Below are positions 53,719 through 63,507 of a stretch of DNA of 64,000 nucleotides, piece after piece. The stretch spans positions 1-64,000 of the forward strand of contig SVEG01000014.1 in NCBI GenBank assembly GCA_015057505.1. Direction: 5' to 3'. The DNA is from Lachnospiraceae bacterium (GTDB lineage Bacteria; Bacillota; Clostridia; Lachnospirales; Lachnospiraceae). The notes under the pieces were generated by a model. It made no database searches, was not told the origin of the DNA, and was given only the letters and a program-made list of their open reading frames with translations. Numbering within the stretch: position 1 is the stretch's first letter; each line of letters begins with the position of its first letter. A program made the translations under genes and the position numbers.

Positions 53719-53747
53719 AAAATATCATATTTCTTTATCTTTAGCAA
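53719..53747 (-). promoter_or_regulatory. sigma-A-type promoter for pncA-pncB
   Basis: Minus-strand TTGCTA (53742-53747) and TATTTT (53719-53724), spacer 17 bases, about 50 bases before the pncA start. Confidence 0.5.
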
Positions 53748-53750
53748 GTA

Positions 53751-54623
53751 CTAATCCTCAAACGTCCTCAGATACACATCCTCAAGGCTTGCTCTCGTAC
53801 CCTCAAGAACTTCGCCCTCAGGCTTCTTCTCTCCAATCAGTCTCACGATAAACTTACCGTTACCACTCGCACTGCTTCCGATATTGCCGATGCGGTAGTC
53901 TGTCTTGTACTTCTCGAGGCCCTCCCTGTCTGTCTCTACCTCAAACACATACGGCACAACCTCAGACACGAGCTTCGCAGGTGTTCCGTGCCCGATGAGC
54001 ACTCCCTTCTTAAGAAGGAGTATCTCCTTCGAGATAAACTCAATATCCGGCACAACATGCGTCGCAAGAATAACCGTCTTATCCATGCTGACTTCCGAGA
54101 TTATATTACGTATTCTGATTCGCTCCTTCGGATCAAGTCCCGCAGTCGGCTCGTCCATGATAAGAATCTTCGGATTGCCGAGAAGTGCCTGTGCGATAAG
54201 GATTCTCTGTTTCATACCGCCCGAATACGCACCAAGCTTCTTATCCTCATGCCCCATAAGATTAACCATCTTAATGAGCTTAGGTACCTGCTCGTCGGCT
54301 TCCCTCTTCTTCATTCCCTTAAGAGCCGCCATATAGTACATGAAACGAAGTCCGGAAAATGACGGATACAGATTCTGCTGCTGAGGCATAAAACCTATCT
54401 GCTTAAGGTAATCCGGACCGAGTTTCTTGATATCCTCACCGTCGAAAGTAATCCTACCGGAGGTTGCCGCAAGGTTATCCGTTATTATATTCATCATCGT
54501 ACTTTTGCCGGCGCCGTTAGGGCCTAAGAGACCGTAGACACCCTCAGTAAAAGTAAAGTTGAAGTTGTCAAGAGCACGGTTTGAACCGTATTCCTTGGTT
54601 AAGTTTTCTATTTTAAGTTCCAT
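53751..54623 (-). CDS. ABC transporter ATPase (exporter/ABC-2 type)
   Basis: 290 residues. Walker A GPNGAGKST, Q-loop PQQQNLYPSF, signature YSGGMKQR and Walker B ILIMDEPTAGLD, then the H-loop ATHV. The length and C-terminal VFEVETDREGLEKYKTDY tail match ATPases of ABC-2 exporters (bacitracin/linearmycin-like). It is the last gene of the sigma/serpin locus and directly follows the large permease gene (15-base gap). Confidence 0.9.
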   Translation of the reverse strand: MELKIENLTKEYGSNRALDNFNFTFTEGVYGLLGPNGAGKSTMMNIITDNLAATSGRITFDGEDIKKLGPDYLKQIGFMPQQQNLYPSFSGLRFMYYMAALKGMKKREADEQVPKLIKMVNLMGHEDKKLGAYSGGMKQRILIAQALLGNPKILIMDEPTAGLDPKERIRIRNIISEVSMDKTVILATHVVPDIEFISKEILLLKKGVLIGHGTPAKLVSEVVPYVFEVETDREGLEKYKTDYRIGNIGSSASGNGKFIVRLIGEKKPEGEVLEGTRASLEDVYLRTFED

Positions 54624-54638
54624 AACTTTTCCTCCTAT

Positions 54639-56783
54639 CTACACTCTTTTCTTCCGACACACACTATAACTACACAAAACCATAATTATCAAATATACAC
54701 CCACAAGTAACAATACCTTCCATGCCGGACACCCCAGTGCCATATTCCCCGCAAATAAGGACCACGGATAATACAAAACCGTAAGGCTCTTTTCTGAAAC
54801 AACCATTGCCGCAGGAACTACTAAAAGTGCAATCATTGCTATATATGTTCCGGATAATGTGCCAATTTTCTCTGATATATAATATATAACACCACATCCT
54901 GAAATAACCGCAACAAAGCGCACTGCCACAAGCATTATCATATATTCTTTCAATGTAACATCCGCCGCAAAATTAGAAAGATTCTCAAGACTGCACGCCG
55001 GATACGAAAGCATCTTATCCGTCAGAAAATTCTTCTCCCATATCTGATGCCATTTAAAGCAGTATGTAACAGCAAAAACAAACATAGCTATAACAAATCC
55101 GACAATAACTCTGTATACCTGTAAACGCTGTTGTCCGTTTTTCGTAGTCGTAACAAGCTTATACATACCGTACTGTCTGTCTGCTGAAAAAACAAACGAA
55201 AGCGTAAGAATCATTGCAATTGTAAGGTATATCGTTTCCGTAAGGTTTTCCCTGTCGGTATATGCTGCAGTAAGCTCATTCCAGCCGCCTTCATACAGGA
55301 TATAACCACCACTCTGCTTAAGATATTCCATTTTTTCAAGCACCATCTGAATACCTTTTTTCTCATAGCTGTCTTCAGCATTCGCAAGCATACCTCGTAC
55401 ATACTCTTCTTTTTCGTAAGTATATTCTCCTTCAAGTTCCGTCATATATGAAGCATAATAAGCCCTTGCATCATCAATGAAGCCTCTTTTGACGGTACTG
55501 CTCTGCCATATCTGGAGTGCTGTGTACAATACAAGTACAATAAATACACCATACGTAAAAAGTATTTTCTGCACCTCATGAAGCAGCACTCCTACATGCT
55601 TTACAAGAGAATTTGTAAGCTTTATATGACAACGTATTATAAATTTTATAAAATCCGGAATCATTAAATTCTTCTTAAGCTCTACAAACTTCCTGGCAAT
55701 AAGTATCGTGCATACAATCGCAAGTATAACAAAAAACACAACCATACATACGCAAAGTTCTACCGGCTGTTTAAAGACACTGATATTGATATAGTCCCCC
55801 AAATAGTCCTCTGTACGCATAAGTCCGCACGGATTGATATATTTAAGTGCCTGCCACACAGACGATGCAGCTATAAAATAATACAATATGACGCTTACAA
55901 GCACCGTCCCAACAACCCCGACAAAACCTGTAAGTGTCGTTTTGCTGCTGCAAAATATTGCACTTACAAGCAATGCAACCGCCATATATGCCAGATATTT
56001 GCACACCATAAAAAGAAGCAGATATTCCTTCACAGAAAGTTTAAAAACCGTCCTCCTGTATTCTATAACCGAAATCAGTTCCCTATCCAAATCACCAAGC
56101 CCATATACAAGTTCACTCCCAAGCAGGTTACCGCCGTTAAGCAACAGATTAAGCACAAATACAACTATCGTAAGCAGAAAAAGCTTATACCATACAAGTG
56201 CTGTTCTCCCTACCGGCGTAGTCCTGATTAACAGCATTGTGCCGCCTTCTCTGTCCCGCAACCAAAAATGCACACATATGTATATAATTACAACGAGCGC
56301 TATCAAATCAGTTACCGCAGAGGATGTTGCACTCTCTACACCTAGCGACGGTGACGGTGATGATTTTACTCCTTCCATCTCACGATAGCTTTCTATCATA
56401 CTCTCTATATTCCTGTATGAAAAACTGTCCTTTTTTACAAAAATGGAGGCGCCAAGCATTTTTGATGCATTATCCCTAAGTTCTTTAAGGTATGCATCAT
56501 ACCCCATTATCGTTTCATATTCCTCTAATACATACCTGTAAACCTTTGAATTTTCTGAAGCTTCCTGCTGCCCTGACAGCCATTCCGTCACGGCATACGT
56601 GCCATCCAAAGCATACTTTTCTTCAGCACTCTCCCACACATCACGATAACCTTCAATGCTATTATCACTTAAGTTTTTTTTATTCAGGTAATATATCTGC
56701 AGAAAATTTATCAATACAGCAAAAATAATAAAGCATATAATTCCTTTATTTAAAAACTGTCTGCTTGTTTCAGCCTTTAACAT
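54639..56783 (-). CDS. large ABC-2-like membrane permease
   Basis: 714 residues with about 12 hydrophobic segments in two halves separated by an extracellular loop region (residues 60-150 and 440-520, rich in charged and aromatic residues). Each half begins with a single helix, a long outside loop, then several helices, the layout of ABC-2 permeases. No catalytic motif. Encoded between the ATPase and lipoprotein genes; probably the pump or mechanotransmission partner of that ATPase. Confidence 0.78.
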   Translation of the reverse strand: MLKAETSRQFLNKGIICFIIFAVLINFLQIYYLNKKNLSDNSIEGYRDVWESAEEKYALDGTYAVTEWLSGQQEASENSKVYRYVLEEYETIMGYDAYLKELRDNASKMLGASIFVKKDSFSYRNIESMIESYREMEGVKSSPSPSLGVESATSSAVTDLIALVVIIYICVHFWLRDREGGTMLLIRTTPVGRTALVWYKLFLLTIVVFVLNLLLNGGNLLGSELVYGLGDLDRELISVIEYRRTVFKLSVKEYLLLFMVCKYLAYMAVALLVSAIFCSSKTTLTGFVGVVGTVLVSVILYYFIAASSVWQALKYINPCGLMRTEDYLGDYINISVFKQPVELCVCMVVFFVILAIVCTILIARKFVELKKNLMIPDFIKFIIRCHIKLTNSLVKHVGVLLHEVQKILFTYGVFIVLVLYTALQIWQSSTVKRGFIDDARAYYASYMTELEGEYTYEKEEYVRGMLANAEDSYEKKGIQMVLEKMEYLKQSGGYILYEGGWNELTAAYTDRENLTETIYLTIAMILTLSFVFSADRQYGMYKLVTTTKNGQQRLQVYRVIVGFVIAMFVFAVTYCFKWHQIWEKNFLTDKMLSYPACSLENLSNFAADVTLKEYMIMLVAVRFVAVISGCGVIYYISEKIGTLSGTYIAMIALLVVPAAMVVSEKSLTVLYYPWSLFAGNMALGCPAWKVLLLVGVYLIIMVLCSYSVCRKKRV

Positions 56784-56809
56784 ATATATACCCCCATCCG
56801 ATAATCCGC

Positions 56810-58438
56810 TTACTTCTGTACTTCATCAAGCTGCCTGTTAATTTCATTTATGAGCTCATCTATACCCTCTGTCTTCATCTTAGAGCGCATTTCTTCGAGA
56901 AGTTCCATGTAGTTGTCTTTGTATAACCAGTTGGCGTAGTCCTTGTTCGTGTATATCAAATCAATTTTAAATTTAAGTGTATTATACGCTGATAAATCTA
57001 TATTGTTTTTCGATGCAATGCCGAGCTTTATATTATACGAATTAAAGGTACTTATCTTATTTGATGTTTCTAAACCACTCGGAGCAGTAATCATATAATT
57101 TCCATATGCGAAAGTCTCATTGAACACTCTTCCTTTATTATAATCATAATCAAGATATACAACCCTACCGTCCTCAATAGTATAATGTACACCTTCAAGT
57201 CCGTATGCCAATAAATTAGAAAGTTCCGGCTCACTTGCTATAAGCGCAAGTAATTGTAACGCTTCTTCCTTATACTCCGACCATGATGCAATTCCGACAA
57301 CGGCGTTATGCAAATACTCAAACCAACCGGTAGTACTCGCACATTCATATACTTCAAGTTCCTTATATTCAGAACTTTCGCTATTCTCTTTTACCTTTAT
57401 TGAATGACCACTATATTCACTCTGTCTCATGCCACCAATCATTACTACAAATTTACCAAGAGTTTTGGCCACACTCTGCGATATTCCTTTGGCTATTCCA
57501 TATTCTCTCATTTTAGTAATATACGACAAATATTCTTCATCCTCCAATGCAAAATAAGCCTCCCATTTGCCGTTATTCTCCCTTCCAAGAATACAAGTAT
57601 AAAAAGAATATCCCTCTTCAAATCCGTACAAACTGTCTAAATCCGCAATTAAAGGAATTACTCCATCCTCTATTTCTCCAAGGCTGTCAATAAATGAAAA
57701 CACATCCTCAATAGTCTTTATATTCTCTACATCTCTTTCATCCTTAATATACTTGGAATTAATTAAAATCTTCGGTTCACTTAATGTGTTCTCGTGATTT
57801 AATACCCCATAATATTCTCCGTTCCTACAAACCCTTGTCCATATTTTTTCCGGATATGAACTCCAGAGTTTCTTACCATACTCTGTCCCGAGCCAATTAT
57901 CAAGCGGCTCCAAAAGCCCATCAGCTATCGCTGTATCATATGTATTACCGACATCAATAGTTCCCACTCCTGTATCAAATATATCCACTTGTTCACCCGA
58001 AATCTGCAATGCCCTTATTTCTTTCTGATAGTCTTCTGCTTTCGAAGTTCTATATCCCCTAAATTCAACAGTAAAATCACATCCATACTTATTAACCAAC
58101 AGCTCATTAAACTTCTCATATATACGAGGATCAACATCTTTTACAACTGACCAATCAACTATAAATACAAGATTTTTCGATACACCAAGCTTTTCTGACA
58201 TACCATCCCCCAAAGTCCAGTGTTCCATAAAACTTCCTGTAACCGGTATATCCTCTGACGTTGTTGTTTCCTGTGTATTCGCACTATTTTCTTCGGTTGT
58301 AGAAGTCTTCGCATTTGAACTGTTTTCAGCAGCCGAACTTGTTGGTACAACATCAAAACCATATTTATTTTCTTCAGGTTTACAACTACATAAAAAAACA
58401 AAAAAAGCAACCACAAACGCCATGCATAACCTTTTCAT
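56810..58438 (-). CDS. solute-binding-like lipoprotein (copy 2)
   Basis: 542 residues from MKRLCMAFVV, whose ATG has GGAGG nine bases upstream. Signal peptide plus lipobox LCSC. A Ser/Thr-rich linker (ENSSNAKTSTTEENSANTQE) precedes a family 1 binding-protein fold (FVDWSV-type start; YGVLNHENTLSEPKILINSKY; ASWSEYKEEALQLLALIAS) and a DUF3502-like tail, YANWLYKDNYMELLEEMR. Paralog of the 59634-61247 protein. Permeases for sugar import are absent; the neighbours are an ABC-2 pump. Confidence 0.85.
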   Translation of the reverse strand: MKRLCMAFVVAFFVFLCSCKPEENKYGFDVVPTSSAAENSSNAKTSTTEENSANTQETTTSEDIPVTGSFMEHWTLGDGMSEKLGVSKNLVFIVDWSVVKDVDPRIYEKFNELLVNKYGCDFTVEFRGYRTSKAEDYQKEIRALQISGEQVDIFDTGVGTIDVGNTYDTAIADGLLEPLDNWLGTEYGKKLWSSYPEKIWTRVCRNGEYYGVLNHENTLSEPKILINSKYIKDERDVENIKTIEDVFSFIDSLGEIEDGVIPLIADLDSLYGFEEGYSFYTCILGRENNGKWEAYFALEDEEYLSYITKMREYGIAKGISQSVAKTLGKFVVMIGGMRQSEYSGHSIKVKENSESSEYKELEVYECASTTGWFEYLHNAVVGIASWSEYKEEALQLLALIASEPELSNLLAYGLEGVHYTIEDGRVVYLDYDYNKGRVFNETFAYGNYMITAPSGLETSNKISTFNSYNIKLGIASKNNIDLSAYNTLKFKIDLIYTNKDYANWLYKDNYMELLEEMRSKMKTEGIDELINEINRQLDEVQK

Positions 58439-58470
58439 CTCATACATCCTCCATTACGACTTATCAATCA

Positions 58471-59613
58471 TTAATTAAAAGACTTGTAATCTTCATAATT
58501 CCCTGCAATAAAGTCTTCAACACTTATAATGCGATAAATACCTTTATAATCACTTATAACTGTAAATATTGCATCAAGCGTTTCATTATACAAAATTATG
58601 CTTCCCGGACTTTTAATCTCTCTCTCATATTTCTCACCGGACTCAACTGAAACAAACAACGTTTTTTCATCTTCTTCATAAACAACATATTTACCCATAA
58701 CCGGATAAAACGATAGCCTGTTCTGCATTTCAACCTTACCAATAATTTTTTCTTCACCGTATTTATTAACTGCTAGAATTTCCCCTGTAAATGAATCCCA
58801 TAAAATTAAATGTTCTCCGCATACGCCATGAAGTAAATACCTCTCTTCATCATTATAGCAATTAGTTTTTTCAAGTGTATCTAAGTCAACCTTATGTAAA
58901 AGTATATGCTTATATTTTTCCGCCTCATCATATAACTCAATTGAAGCACTTCCTATTGCAGCATCAAGCTTATCATAATATTCTGGCATAATAACTTCAC
59001 ATGTATAATAGAGATACCCATTATACAACTCTATTTTTTTAATTTTGTAATCCTCATAAGGTTCTTCTTCCGTAAGCCTTCTATACTCGCCGGTCTCCAA
59101 ATTAATTTCAACAAAAAAAGCATTACTTCTTTCCATGCCATAATCATCTAAAGGCTCATTAACACTACAATAAAGTTTGCCGTCAACCACGATGCTCTCT
59201 CTTTTTGTATGTCTATACGGAATAGTCAAAAACTTACTTTCACCATTTCCCGCAAGTTCTCTAACCCATATTTCTGAATTCAATGCCGATGTCTTAAAAC
59301 AATATAATTTTTCATCATATATTAAGGAGAAATTCGTATAAGCCCTCGCTTCGCATTCTTCGTTACCTTCTTCATGATTACAATTAGGTATCCGACACAT
59401 TAAATAAGTCTGCGAGCTCACAGGGTCAACAAACTGTATCCGATAGTCATCAACAACAACACCTTCCGGTGCAAAAAAGAATCCTCCTGCAGCACCATAT
59501 GACTTTCCTTTCACACCGGAATCGTCTTCTCCAAACAATAAAATAGCAATTATAGTCAACACAACTGCCATTATACTTATTACAATAAAAATCAATTTAG
59601 TCTTCTTTTTCAT
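58471..59613 (-). CDS. membrane-anchored propeller-like protein (DUF5050-type)
   Basis: 380 residues. A signal-anchor (FIVISIMAVVLTIIAILLF) leads to an outside part of repeated beta strands: SLIYDEKLYCFKTSALNS, SIVVDGKLYCSVNEPLDD, KKIELYNGYLYYTCEVIMPEYY, and YVVYEEDEKTLFVSVE. The Y-x-G/D-x-L-Y-x repeats resemble DUF5050 or other six-bladed propellers. An Asn/Cys pair CRIPNCNHEEGNEEC may form a disulfide or metal site. It is encoded between the two lipoproteins. Confidence 0.72.
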   Translation of the reverse strand: MKKKTKLIFIVISIMAVVLTIIAILLFGEDDSGVKGKSYGAAGGFFFAPEGVVVDDYRIQFVDPVSSQTYLMCRIPNCNHEEGNEECEARAYTNFSLIYDEKLYCFKTSALNSEIWVRELAGNGESKFLTIPYRHTKRESIVVDGKLYCSVNEPLDDYGMERSNAFFVEINLETGEYRRLTEEEPYEDYKIKKIELYNGYLYYTCEVIMPEYYDKLDAAIGSASIELYDEAEKYKHILLHKVDLDTLEKTNCYNDEERYLLHGVCGEHLILWDSFTGEILAVNKYGEEKIIGKVEMQNRLSFYPVMGKYVVYEEDEKTLFVSVESGEKYEREIKSPGSIILYNETLDAIFTVISDYKGIYRIISVEDFIAGNYEDYKSFN

Positions 59614-59633
59614 AATATACCTCTATATATGTA

Positions 59634-61247
59634 TTACTTCTGTGCTTCATCAAGCTGCCTGTTAATTTCATTTATGAGCTCATCTATACCCTCTGTCTTC
59701 ATCTTAGAGCGCATTCCCTCAAGAAGTTCCATGTAGTTGTCTTTGTATAACCAGTTGGCGTAATCCTTGTTCGTATATATTGAATTTATTTTATATTTAA
59801 GCGCATTATACTCTGATAAATCTACATTGTACCGAGAAGCAATTCCTAATTTAAGTTTATACGAATCATATGTACTTATCTTGTCAAGCGGTTCCAAACC
59901 ACTGGGATTGGTTATCATATAATTGCCTAACGAAAGTGACTCATTAGGTAATCTTCCGTTACTTCTGTCGAACTCCTTATAAACTATTCTGTCTTCATTA
60001 AGCGTATAATGATGATTTTCAACTCCATATGCCAGCAAATTGGAAAGCTCCGGTTCGCTTGCTATAAGCGAGAGTAACTGTAACGCTTCCTCTTTATAGT
60101 GTGACCATGAGGCAATACCTATAACCATATTGCTCATGTATTCATACCAACCGTCAGCACTTGCACATTCATATACTTCCAACTCGTAATATTCTGAGCT
60201 TTGAGCATTTTCCTTTACTCTGATTGAATTACCGCTGTAATCACTCATTGGCATACTGTCAATCATTACAACGAACTTACCGAGTGTTTTTGCAGCACTC
60301 TGTGACATGCCTTTAGCAGTCCCGTATTCCCTTAGTTTTTTAATATGCGACAGATATTTTTCATCTTCAAGTGCAAAATAAGCTTCCCATTTGCCATTGT
60401 TCTCCCGTCCGAGAATACATGAATAAAATGTATATCCACTTTCAAATTCATATAGACTATCCAAGTCTGCAACTAAAGGAATTATTCCCTCCTCTATTTC
60501 TCCAAGACTATCGATAAATGCATACACATCTTCTATAGTCTTTATATTTTCAACAACACTTTCATCCTTTATATATTTAGAATTTATAAGAATCAGGGGA
60601 TGACCGTTTCCATTTTCCATATTCAACACTCCATAATACTCTCCGTCCCTACAAACTCTCATCCATATCTTTTCAGGGTATGAACTCCAAAGCTTTTTGC
60701 CGTACTCTGTACCTAACATAGAGCCTAGAGGCTCCAATAACCCGTCATTTATTGCCTTATCATATGTGTTGGCAACATTAGCAGTTCCGCCACCTGTAAT
60801 TAGTACATCTACCTGCTCATTTGAGGTCTGTAATGCTCTTATCTCGTTCTGATAATTTACTGCATCTGACGTATTATATCCTCTAAACTCTACCGTAAAA
60901 TCACAACCATACTTATTAACCAACAATTCATTAAATCTCTCATATATTCTTGGGTCAACGCCTAATATGGCAGAAGCATCCGCTATAAAAACAAGTGTTT
61001 TATCAACTTCAAGTTCGTCGGACATCCCTGCACCCTGGGTTATATATTCCATAAACTCTCTCTGACTATTAATATCACCTGTTGTTACATCTACATTCCC
61101 GTCAGTTGTAGTTTTTTCACTTATACTGCTCTCCTTCGTTGTATCTGCCACAGGCACAACATCAAAACCATACTTATTAGTTTTTTGCTTACAACCGCAT
61201 AAAAGCAGCAAAAGTGCAATTAAAAATGCAACATACCGCCTTTTCAT
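59634..61247 (-). CDS. solute-binding-like lipoprotein (copy 1)
   Basis: 537 residues. MKRRYVAFLIALLLLL is followed by lipobox LCGCK, then a Thr-rich linker and the same binding fold as its paralog (YGVLNMENGNGHPLILINSKY; ASWSHYKEEALQLLSLIAS; LSEYNALKYKINSIYTN). The last 48 or so codons are nearly identical to the paralog at DNA level, while the rest has diverged. A ribosome site GGAGGG at 61256-61261 is the third arm of the upstream RNA element. Confidence 0.85.
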   Translation of the reverse strand: MKRRYVAFLIALLLLLCGCKQKTNKYGFDVVPVADTTKESSISEKTTTDGNVDVTTGDINSQREFMEYITQGAGMSDELEVDKTLVFIADASAILGVDPRIYERFNELLVNKYGCDFTVEFRGYNTSDAVNYQNEIRALQTSNEQVDVLITGGGTANVANTYDKAINDGLLEPLGSMLGTEYGKKLWSSYPEKIWMRVCRDGEYYGVLNMENGNGHPLILINSKYIKDESVVENIKTIEDVYAFIDSLGEIEEGIIPLVADLDSLYEFESGYTFYSCILGRENNGKWEAYFALEDEKYLSHIKKLREYGTAKGMSQSAAKTLGKFVVMIDSMPMSDYSGNSIRVKENAQSSEYYELEVYECASADGWYEYMSNMVIGIASWSHYKEEALQLLSLIASEPELSNLLAYGVENHHYTLNEDRIVYKEFDRSNGRLPNESLSLGNYMITNPSGLEPLDKISTYDSYKLKLGIASRYNVDLSEYNALKYKINSIYTNKDYANWLYKDNYMELLEGMRSKMKTEGIDELINEINRQLDEAQK

Positions 61248-61251
61248 CCCA

Positions 61252-61325
61252 TATACCCTCCTTTACAATTTATGAAAGGAGGGTATACCGTAACTCGCAT
61301 CAGACTTTCGGTATACCCTCCCTTC
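61252..61325 (-). promoter_or_regulatory. three-arm RNA element controlling the lipoprotein ribosome site
   Basis: On the minus strand, arm 1 GAAGGGAGGGTATACCG (61309-61325) pairs with arm 2 CGGTATACCCTCCTTTC (61274-61290) through 17 bp with one G-U, around an 18-base loop. Arm 3, AAAGGAGGGTATA (61252-61264), contains the ribosome site and is also fully complementary to arm 2. Arm 2 can pair with either, so the two folds exclude each other. No T-run follows, so translation rather than termination would be switched. Confidence 0.65.
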
Positions 61326-61339
61326 ATATACAAATATAG

Positions 61340-61345
61340 ATTATA
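61340..61345 (-). promoter_or_regulatory. possible -10 box within the serpin/lipoprotein gap
   Basis: TATAAT on the minus strand in AATATAATC, between the serpin stop and the RNA element. The -35 region is weak, so this may not be a promoter on its own. Confidence 0.35.
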
Positions 61346-61353
61346 TTAAGTTT

Positions 61354-63507
61354 TTACTGCAAAGATATATTACTTACAGATATTGATTTACGTTTGGCAT
61401 ATCCTTCTGCATATGAATCCGCAGGAGTTATTATTGTAAGCTTGTTATCTTCCCAAAATGCAGTCGGCCCTATGTATTCCATCGTAGCAGGAATAATTGC
61501 CTCCTTAAGATTAAAACAGTTTTTAAATGTATCCGACTCAAGTCTTGTTACTGAAGCTGGAATTTCTATACTTACAAGACCTGCGCAATCTTCAAATGCG
61601 CCCCAGCCTATATATGTAACCGAACCCGGCAGCTTTACGTCTTCAATACTGTAACAATCTGCAAAAGCATATTTATCAATGGTTGTTACGGATTCAGGTA
61701 TTACAACTTTTCTCAAATTATCACAACACCGGAAAGTACTGTACTCTATCTTTGTCAAGCCATCAGGAATAGTTATTTCCGTAAGGCTGTAACAGCATGC
61801 AAAAGCAAATCCTTCAATACGTGTAACCGATTTTGGAATAACTATTTTTTCAAGACTACTACAAGAGCCAAATGCTGCTACACCTATACTTGTTACCGTA
61901 TCCGGAATTATTACCTCTGTAAGCTCTTCACAAAATTGAAAAGCAAAATCGCCAATAGCGGTAACCAAAAGTCCTTCCCCATATGTTCCTTTTCCAAGCT
62001 TCTGCGGAATTTCTATCTTCTCTATAGTCTTGTCAGTCACATCAGTAATGGTTGCTTCACCTTTTTCGTTTATTGTATATTTAAATATTCCGTCGCATTG
62101 TTCTTCCGAAGTATAAAAAACACTGTTATCAACCGGCTCTTCAGCCTCACTCTCAATATCCATCACTGTCCCTATGAAAATAGGCAGATTGGTATTGTTG
62201 TCCATAATCGCATATACAAACGGTCTGTTTAATATAACCTCCTTCGGTTTCTCCAATATGCCTCCTTCTGCATAAACTATAACAGCTGTTGCAGCACCGG
62301 CTTTCGTTCCAAGTTCATCCACACTAACATATGTCTTGTGAAATACATTCTCAATATAAAGGTACCCTTTTTCTGAATATCCGATTCCGGTAAAGTCGGC
62401 CACACCGCATTCAAATGCATCGCCCATACCCATTGCAATAAGAATATCCTTCATGTCTGCAGAATAATCATGTTCAAACTTAGGAATAGCTGTGTCAACA
62501 ATTACATCCTGTCTACTTTCAATCAAATCATGCCATTTATCACCGGTAAGTGTTTTAACGAAGTCATTTATATTAACATCAGCATTCGGCAACAGTGCAA
62601 CAAAACTGTATTGCTCATTCTTGTAAGGCTTAATTACACCCACAGCATCATCAGATTCAAGATATATGCCTTCCGTAGAGTACATAAAATCTACAGTTTT
62701 AAATTTACCGCCGGCATTCTGAAATACTCTCTTTCTTACATCCTGCAAATCATACGGAATCTTCCACTCAGCATCAAAAAGAACTGTATTTATCAGGCAC
62801 ATCATAGCATCTTCATCAAGCCTGTCAATAATTCCCTCTATCATACCATCCGTTTTTACCTTAACCCATGAATTGATATCTGCAACGGTCTTCTCATCAA
62901 ACTCTGCCGCAAATGCATCCGCCTTGTAAAAATCTGCATTTGTCTGCAAAAACTCATCATTAACCTTCAGACTTCCGTCATTTCTAAACCATATTGAATT
63001 GGCAATATTAAATTTCCCCGCGTCTGTGCCCGACAATGATTTGGCATAAGAAAGCATATAGGCATTAAGCCTCTCCATATCCATCCCAAATACTTCTTCC
63101 ATCTGCGCGCGTGTCTCTCCGCCTGCACCGTTTGCTGTCATAGCAAGTGCAGTATATACCGACAACGGTGAAACCAGTACATTTTCCGAAGAATCTACAG
63201 TATTACCAAACAGTTCCAAAGCAAAATCCGCATAGGCTTTTGTAAAGTCTGCATCAGCCTCTCTGCCGTCCTTTTTGACTGTCTTTTTTGAATCAAAATC
63301 ATCCATAAGATCAGCGGCATACAATACGTATTTATCTTTACCTGACAGCATCGGTTCCACGATAATCACAAATGCAAGTACAAAGCACATTATTCCTGCA
63401 ACGGATGCCATCATTATTCTGCGACGGTTCCTCTTATGCTTCGCTTCTTTCTTATATATCTCCTGCTTGTTATAAATGCTACTCAAATATTCTTCACTAC
63501 TCTTCAT
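61354..63507 (-). CDS. membrane-anchored serpin fused to BspA-type leucine-rich repeats
   Basis: 717 residues from the ATG at 63507 (GGAGGG eight bases upstream). A short basic cytoplasmic tail (residues 1-31, KHKRNRRR) and one membrane helix (32-51) precede a full serpin domain (about 80-430). It has an inhibitory-type hinge GTKAGAATAV (400-409), a loop continuing to EGGIL, and NRPFVYAI. From about residue 510 about eight BspA-type repeats follow (for example EVIIPDTVTSIGVAAFGSC, EIPASVTRLESDTF). It starts 11 bases inside the sigma factor gene, the place of an anti-sigma gene. Confidence 0.85.
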   Translation of the reverse strand: MKSSEEYLSSIYNKQEIYKKEAKHKRNRRRIMMASVAGIMCFVLAFVIIVEPMLSGKDKYVLYAADLMDDFDSKKTVKKDGREADADFTKAYADFALELFGNTVDSSENVLVSPLSVYTALAMTANGAGGETRAQMEEVFGMDMERLNAYMLSYAKSLSGTDAGKFNIANSIWFRNDGSLKVNDEFLQTNADFYKADAFAAEFDEKTVADINSWVKVKTDGMIEGIIDRLDEDAMMCLINTVLFDAEWKIPYDLQDVRKRVFQNAGGKFKTVDFMYSTEGIYLESDDAVGVIKPYKNEQYSFVALLPNADVNINDFVKTLTGDKWHDLIESRQDVIVDTAIPKFEHDYSADMKDILIAMGMGDAFECGVADFTGIGYSEKGYLYIENVFHKTYVSVDELGTKAGAATAVIVYAEGGILEKPKEVILNRPFVYAIMDNNTNLPIFIGTVMDIESEAEEPVDNSVFYTSEEQCDGIFKYTINEKGEATITDVTDKTIEKIEIPQKLGKGTYGEGLLVTAIGDFAFQFCEELTEVIIPDTVTSIGVAAFGSCSSLEKIVIPKSVTRIEGFAFACCYSLTEITIPDGLTKIEYSTFRCCDNLRKVVIPESVTTIDKYAFADCYSIEDVKLPGSVTYIGWGAFEDCAGLVSIEIPASVTRLESDTFKNCFNLKEAIIPATMEYIGPTAFWEDNKLTIITPADSYAEGYAKRKSISVSNISLQ

